DNA from: Cloacibacillus porcorum
Lineage (GTDB): Bacteria > Synergistota > Synergistia > Synergistales > Synergistaceae
Assembly: GCF_001701045.1 (NCBI RefSeq)
Contig: NZ_CP016757.1
Coordinates: 310,001-374,000 of the forward strand
Reading direction: 5' to 3'
Length of the DNA stretch: 64,000 bases
The notes beneath the pieces were generated by a model, which saw only the letters and a program-made list of their open reading frames with translations, was not told the DNA's origin and did not search any database. Positions 61,311-64,000 of this stretch are shown piece after piece. The position numbers were made by a program, and so were the translations under genes. The stretch's first letter is position 1, and the number at the start of each line of letters is the position of its first letter.

Positions 61311-62249
61311 TTACTGCTTTTTTGCCTCGGTGCGGCTTATGAGATCGGAGTTCTTGCCCGCGCGCAGCACCGAGCTGTCCGTGCAGTGGCCGACCCACTG
61401 CTGGAGCTGCCGGGCGAGCGCGATCATCCTGTCGAGGTCAATGCCGGTCTCGATACCCATCTCTCTGAGCATGTGGAGCATATCCTCGGAGGCGACGTTG
61501 CCGGAGGCGCCGGGGGCGAAGGGGCAGCCTCCGAGTCCCGCGAGAGAGGCGTCATAGCGGATGATGCCCGCGTTAAGTCCCGCCACCATGTTGGCTAGCG
61601 CCATGCCGCGCGTATTGTGGAAGTGGAGGAACCAGCGTACCGCAGGGAATTTTTCGCGCATGAAAGAGGCGGTGTCATACACCTGACGCGGGTTGGCCAT
61701 GCCGGTGGTGTCGGACATCGAGAGCTCCGTTATGCCGAGCTCCATGAATTTTTCCGTTATCTCAACGAGCTTTGCGACGGGGATCTTTCCCTCGAAGGGA
61801 CAGCCGAAGGCGGTCGATATCGCGCCTGAGACCGCCGCGCCGTTTTCGTGCGCGAAGGCCGTGCACTCTTTGAAGCCCTCGAGCAGCTCCGCGATGGATT
61901 TTTTCATGTTTGCCCGCGCGTGCGACTCGCTGGCGGAGAGAGTGAGCTTCACCTTTGTGATGCCGGAGGCGAGCGCGCGCTCCACGCCCTTTTTATTGGC
62001 TACGAGGCAGCGGTACTCGACGCCCGGCAGGCGGCGGATCTTCTTCGCCACTTCGTCGGTGTCCGCCATCTGCGGCACTGCCTTCGGGTGGACGAAGGAG
62101 CCGACCTCGATGATCGGTACGCCCGCATCCGCCGCGCCCTCGATGAGCGCCGCCTTCTGCTCTACGGAGAGCAGCGTTTTTTCGTTCTGAAGGCCGTCGC
62201 GCGGCCCGACTTCGCAGAATATCACCTTTTCCGGCCAGTTCATTGACAT
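61311..62249 (-). CDS. Hydroxymethylglutaryl-CoA lyase family protein
   Basis: 312 residues from the ATG at 62249 (GGGAG upstream); ATG at 62243 and GTG at 62261 are alternatives. It is a complete DRE-TIM lyase: VIFCEVGPRDGLQNEK, the metal motif HFHNTRG (HxH intact), and the signature ASLAGLGGCPFAPGASGNVASED with the catalytic Cys. It splits HMG-CoA or a related 3-hydroxy-3-methyl-acyl-CoA, as in leucine degradation, or acts as a similar aldolase. Divergent from the TIM-barrel isomerase at 62506. Confidence 0.92.
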   Translation of the reverse strand: MSMNWPEKVIFCEVGPRDGLQNEKTLLSVEQKAALIEGAADAGVPIIEVGSFVHPKAVPQMADTDEVAKKIRRLPGVEYRCLVANKKGVERALASGITKVKLTLSASESHARANMKKSIAELLEGFKECTAFAHENGAAVSGAISTAFGCPFEGKIPVAKLVEITEKFMELGITELSMSDTTGMANPRQVYDTASFMREKFPAVRWFLHFHNTRGMALANMVAGLNAGIIRYDASLAGLGGCPFAPGASGNVASEDMLHMLREMGIETGIDLDRMIALARQLQQWVGHCTDSSVLRAGKNSDLISRTEAKKQ

Positions 62250-62320
62250 TTTTAATAACACTCCCGTCCATATAAATAGAAATCTCTATAACTCTTACGT
62301 TAAATTCATCTGATGCTGCA

Positions 62321-62349
62321 ACTTTACCCTTTAAATTATATTCTGTCAA
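62321..62349 (-). promoter_or_regulatory. Promoter of the HMG-CoA-lyase-like gene
   Basis: On the minus strand TTGACA (62349-62344) and TAAAGT (62326-62321) are 17 bp apart. Confidence 0.55.
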
Positions 62350-62407
62350 GTAGTATTTAATTCCGTATATTGGAAAATATTATTTCCTTTTGAAATTATA
62401 AAAATAC

Positions 62408-62436
62408 TTGACAAAAGCCCTAAGAATAATTATTGT
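62408..62436 (+). promoter_or_regulatory. Promoter of the TIM-barrel isomerase gene
   Basis: TTGACA (62408-62413) and TATTGT (62431-62436), 17-bp spacer, in an AT-rich divergent region. Confidence 0.65.
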
Positions 62437-62505
62437 GTAGCTGTTCCTAATAAATGGTAATGTTTTCCGTTATACGAAATATAAATATTGTAGGAGGAAA
62501 AAATT

Positions 62506-63333
62506 ATGGCACATAAGTATTCATTAGCGCATCTTACCGTTCTCGGCTGGTCTCCCGTGGAGATGGCCTACAACGCCGCCCTCATCGGCTACGATTATAT
62601 CAGCATCCGCAACATCAACATGGGCGTCAAGGGCGAGCGGGATTTCAGCATCCCCATCGGCGGCGAGCGTTACAAGGCGCTTAAAGAGGCTATCGATGAG
62701 ACGGGGATCGCGATACACGACATAGAGCTTGCGCGCGTCGTCGACGGCGTCGACGTGAAGAGCTACGAGCAGGCCTTTGAGTCCGGTGCCTCGCTGGGCG
62801 CGAAGGGCGTCATCAGCAGCGTCTGGACCAACAACAAGGACTATTATACGGAACAATTCGCGGCGCTCTGCGATCTCGCGGCGCAGTACGGGCTGAAGGT
62901 GAATCTCGAATTTGTCACCTGGGCCAGCGTATGGAATCTCGACGGCGCGCTTGAGCTGCTCAACACGGTGAAGCGCCCGAACGCGCGCCTGATGGTGGAT
63001 ACGCTCCACACCTGGCGTTCAAAGGTCTCCGTCGCCGAGCTCGCCGCCTGCCCGAAGGAGCTCTTCGACATGGCCCACATCTGCGACGGCCCCGCGGAGA
63101 TCCCCGCGCGCGACGATAAAGAGGCGCTCATCTACACCGGACGCGACGCCCGCTATTATGTTGGCGAGGGCGCGATAAACATCGCCGATATGGTGAAGGC
63201 GATGCGTCCCGATACGGTGCTCTCCATAGAACTGCCGCACCTTGCGCGCGTCGAGAAGTACGGCTACACGGAACACGCGCGCCGCTGCCTCGCCACCGCG
63301 AAGGAATATCTGAAGAATAACGGCGCCGAATAG
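62506..63333 (+). CDS. Sugar-phosphate isomerase/epimerase-like TIM-barrel protein
   Basis: 275 residues of the xylose-isomerase-like/AP-endonuclease-2 superfamily: IGYDYISIRNINMG, IHDIELARV, KVNLEFVTWASVW, LMVDTLHTWRSK with metal-type Asp and His, and LSIELPHLARVEKYG. GGAGG precedes the ATG. It is followed after 19 bp by an MFS transporter gene, suggesting uptake and conversion of one small molecule, with the divergent HMG-CoA-lyase-like gene as a possible partner. The N-terminal half of the fusion protein at 17888 has the same fold. Confidence 0.9.
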   Translation: MAHKYSLAHLTVLGWSPVEMAYNAALIGYDYISIRNINMGVKGERDFSIPIGGERYKALKEAIDETGIAIHDIELARVVDGVDVKSYEQAFESGASLGAKGVISSVWTNNKDYYTEQFAALCDLAAQYGLKVNLEFVTWASVWNLDGALELLNTVKRPNARLMVDTLHTWRSKVSVAELAACPKELFDMAHICDGPAEIPARDDKEALIYTGRDARYYVGEGAINIADMVKAMRPDTVLSIELPHLARVEKYGYTEHARRCLATAKEYLKNNGAE

Positions 63334-63352
63334 GCGCCGCCGGGCCGCGCGG

Positions 63353-64000
63353 ATGAAGCGCCTCTTTTTTGTCGTACTGCTGCTTGGCTTTATGCTGAGC
63401 AACCTGATGCGGATATCAGGGGTGGTGGTGCTTCCTCCGCTCGGCGAATCGCTGGGGCTCTCCGCCTCGACGATCGGCTTTCTATCGAGCCTCTTCTTTT
63501 ACACCTACGGCCTCAGCTTCGGTCTATGGGGCGTGCTCATCGACCGGCGCGGGGCCTTTCGCTGCTGCGGCGCGGCGCTGCTCATCGCCGCCTGCGGCTC
63601 CTTTATAATGATGTTTTCCGGCACGGCCTTCGCCGTCGGGCTGGGGCGCGCCCTCTGCGGCCTCGGCCTCTCGAGCGCCTTTACCGGGATACTCACATAC
63701 TGCGCCGTGAGCTTTCCGCAGAAAGACTACGGCGGTTACGTCGGCCTTTCAATGGTCGTCGGCCATTCGGGTACGATCATCGCCGTCGCGCCGCTGGGAT
63801 TTGCGATGGAGCTGATCGGCTCGCGCGGCGTCTTCTGCCTGCTCGGCCTCTTCGCCTCGGCGCTCGGCGCCTCGCTGCTCTATTTCCGCAGGCTCGACCC
63901 GCAGCCGCAGCCGCGCCCCGGCGAGGGCGCCGTAAATCCGGCGACGGTCTTTCGCGAACTTTGGGAGGTTCTGAAAAATATTTGGCGAAAATTCCCCCTG
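63353..64000 (+). CDS. MFS transporter (3' part outside window)
   Basis: The frame opens with the ATG at 63353 and stays open to the window end (216 codons), so it is truncated on the right. The start encodes MKRLFFVVLLLGFMLSNLMRISGVVVLPPLGESLGLSASTIGFLSSLFFYTYGLSFGLWGVLIDRRGAF, with the MFS loop 2-3 motif (G...DRRG). Then four more hydrophobic helices are visible up to about residue 175, followed by a Pro/Gln-rich linker. It is a major-facilitator permease of unknown substrate, probably in one operon with the isomerase-like gene 19 bp upstream. Confidence 0.9.
   Translation, partial: MKRLFFVVLLLGFMLSNLMRISGVVVLPPLGESLGLSASTIGFLSSLFFYTYGLSFGLWGVLIDRRGAFRCCGAALLIAACGSFIMMFSGTAFAVGLGRALCGLGLSSAFTGILTYCAVSFPQKDYGGYVGLSMVVGHSGTIIAVAPLGFAMELIGSRGVFCLLGLFASALGASLLYFRRLDPQPQPRPGEGAVNPATVFRELWEVLKNIWRKFPL

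Overview
The window looks like the chromosome of a diderm, amino-acid-fermenting anaerobe of the phylum Synergistota, probably Cloacibacillus-like. This is inferred, not searched. The reasons are: high GC with many branched-chain, keto-acid and CoA enzymes; a pyruvate:ferredoxin oxidoreductase; an outer-membrane-type (LpxL-like) acyltransferase; a bactofilin; and a secreted M14 peptidase whose C-terminus (Gly/Ser-rich, SSSGCN, hydrophobic helix, RRRN) resembles the Synergist-CTERM sorting signal. No rRNA, tRNA or CRISPR was found.

Layout. 1-5256: flavodoxin-like reductase, FAH-family hydrolase, an SDR gene remnant, azlCD with a divergent LysR gene, a QueG-like Fe-S protein and a nicotinamidase-like hydrolase. 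5395-7787: CsoR-type repressor and Zn/Cd-type P-ATPase with a 44-bp operator-like palindrome between them. 7933-10382: envelope cluster (LpxL-like protein lacking its catalytic dyad, bactofilin, polysaccharide deacetylase). 10778-15957: small RHH protein, LysE exporter with divergent XRE-cupin regulator, an AT-rich Lrp gene and spacer, two secreted proteins. 16060-20422: T-box leader controlling a LeuA-like protein without the usual metal ligands and a TIM-barrel/acyl-CoA-ligase fusion. 20429-24863: pyruvate:ferredoxin oxidoreductase between two copies of a hairpin-rich repeat. 25036-33054: RpiR regulator facing an aminotransferase / TAXI-TRAP transporter / CoA-transferase / thiolase operon, which reads as a complete route from an imported amino acid through a 3-oxoacid to acyl-CoAs. 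33161-37730: SDR, ThDP enzyme, FAD oxidoreductase and a transporter remnant. 37875-40810: P2A-type ATPase under a yybP-ykoY (Mn2+) riboswitch. 40888-43116: Gate-domain membrane protein and NIF3-like protein. 43329-44757: a complete IS3-family element with a 3-bp target duplication. 45019-50163: double-GntR regulator, GGDEF/EAL protein, CNNM/CorC-type protein. 50409-53682: candidate structured RNA and an ApbE / NusG-II / Gx-transporter / B3-4 / DUF3795 operon. 53808-64000: FadR-type regulator with ornithine-cyclodeaminase-like enzyme, alpha/beta hydrolase, LysR plus Fe-S serine dehydratase, aminotransferase, HMG-CoA-lyase-like enzyme, TIM-barrel isomerase and a truncated MFS permease.

The most distinctive points are the T-box operon, the RpiR-controlled 3-oxoacid operon with a perfect 40-bp palindrome on its promoter, the Mn riboswitch/P-ATPase pair, the paired repeats around the pyruvate oxidoreductase, and an operator-like motif shared by the ThDP enzyme and the NIF3/Gate-protein promoters.
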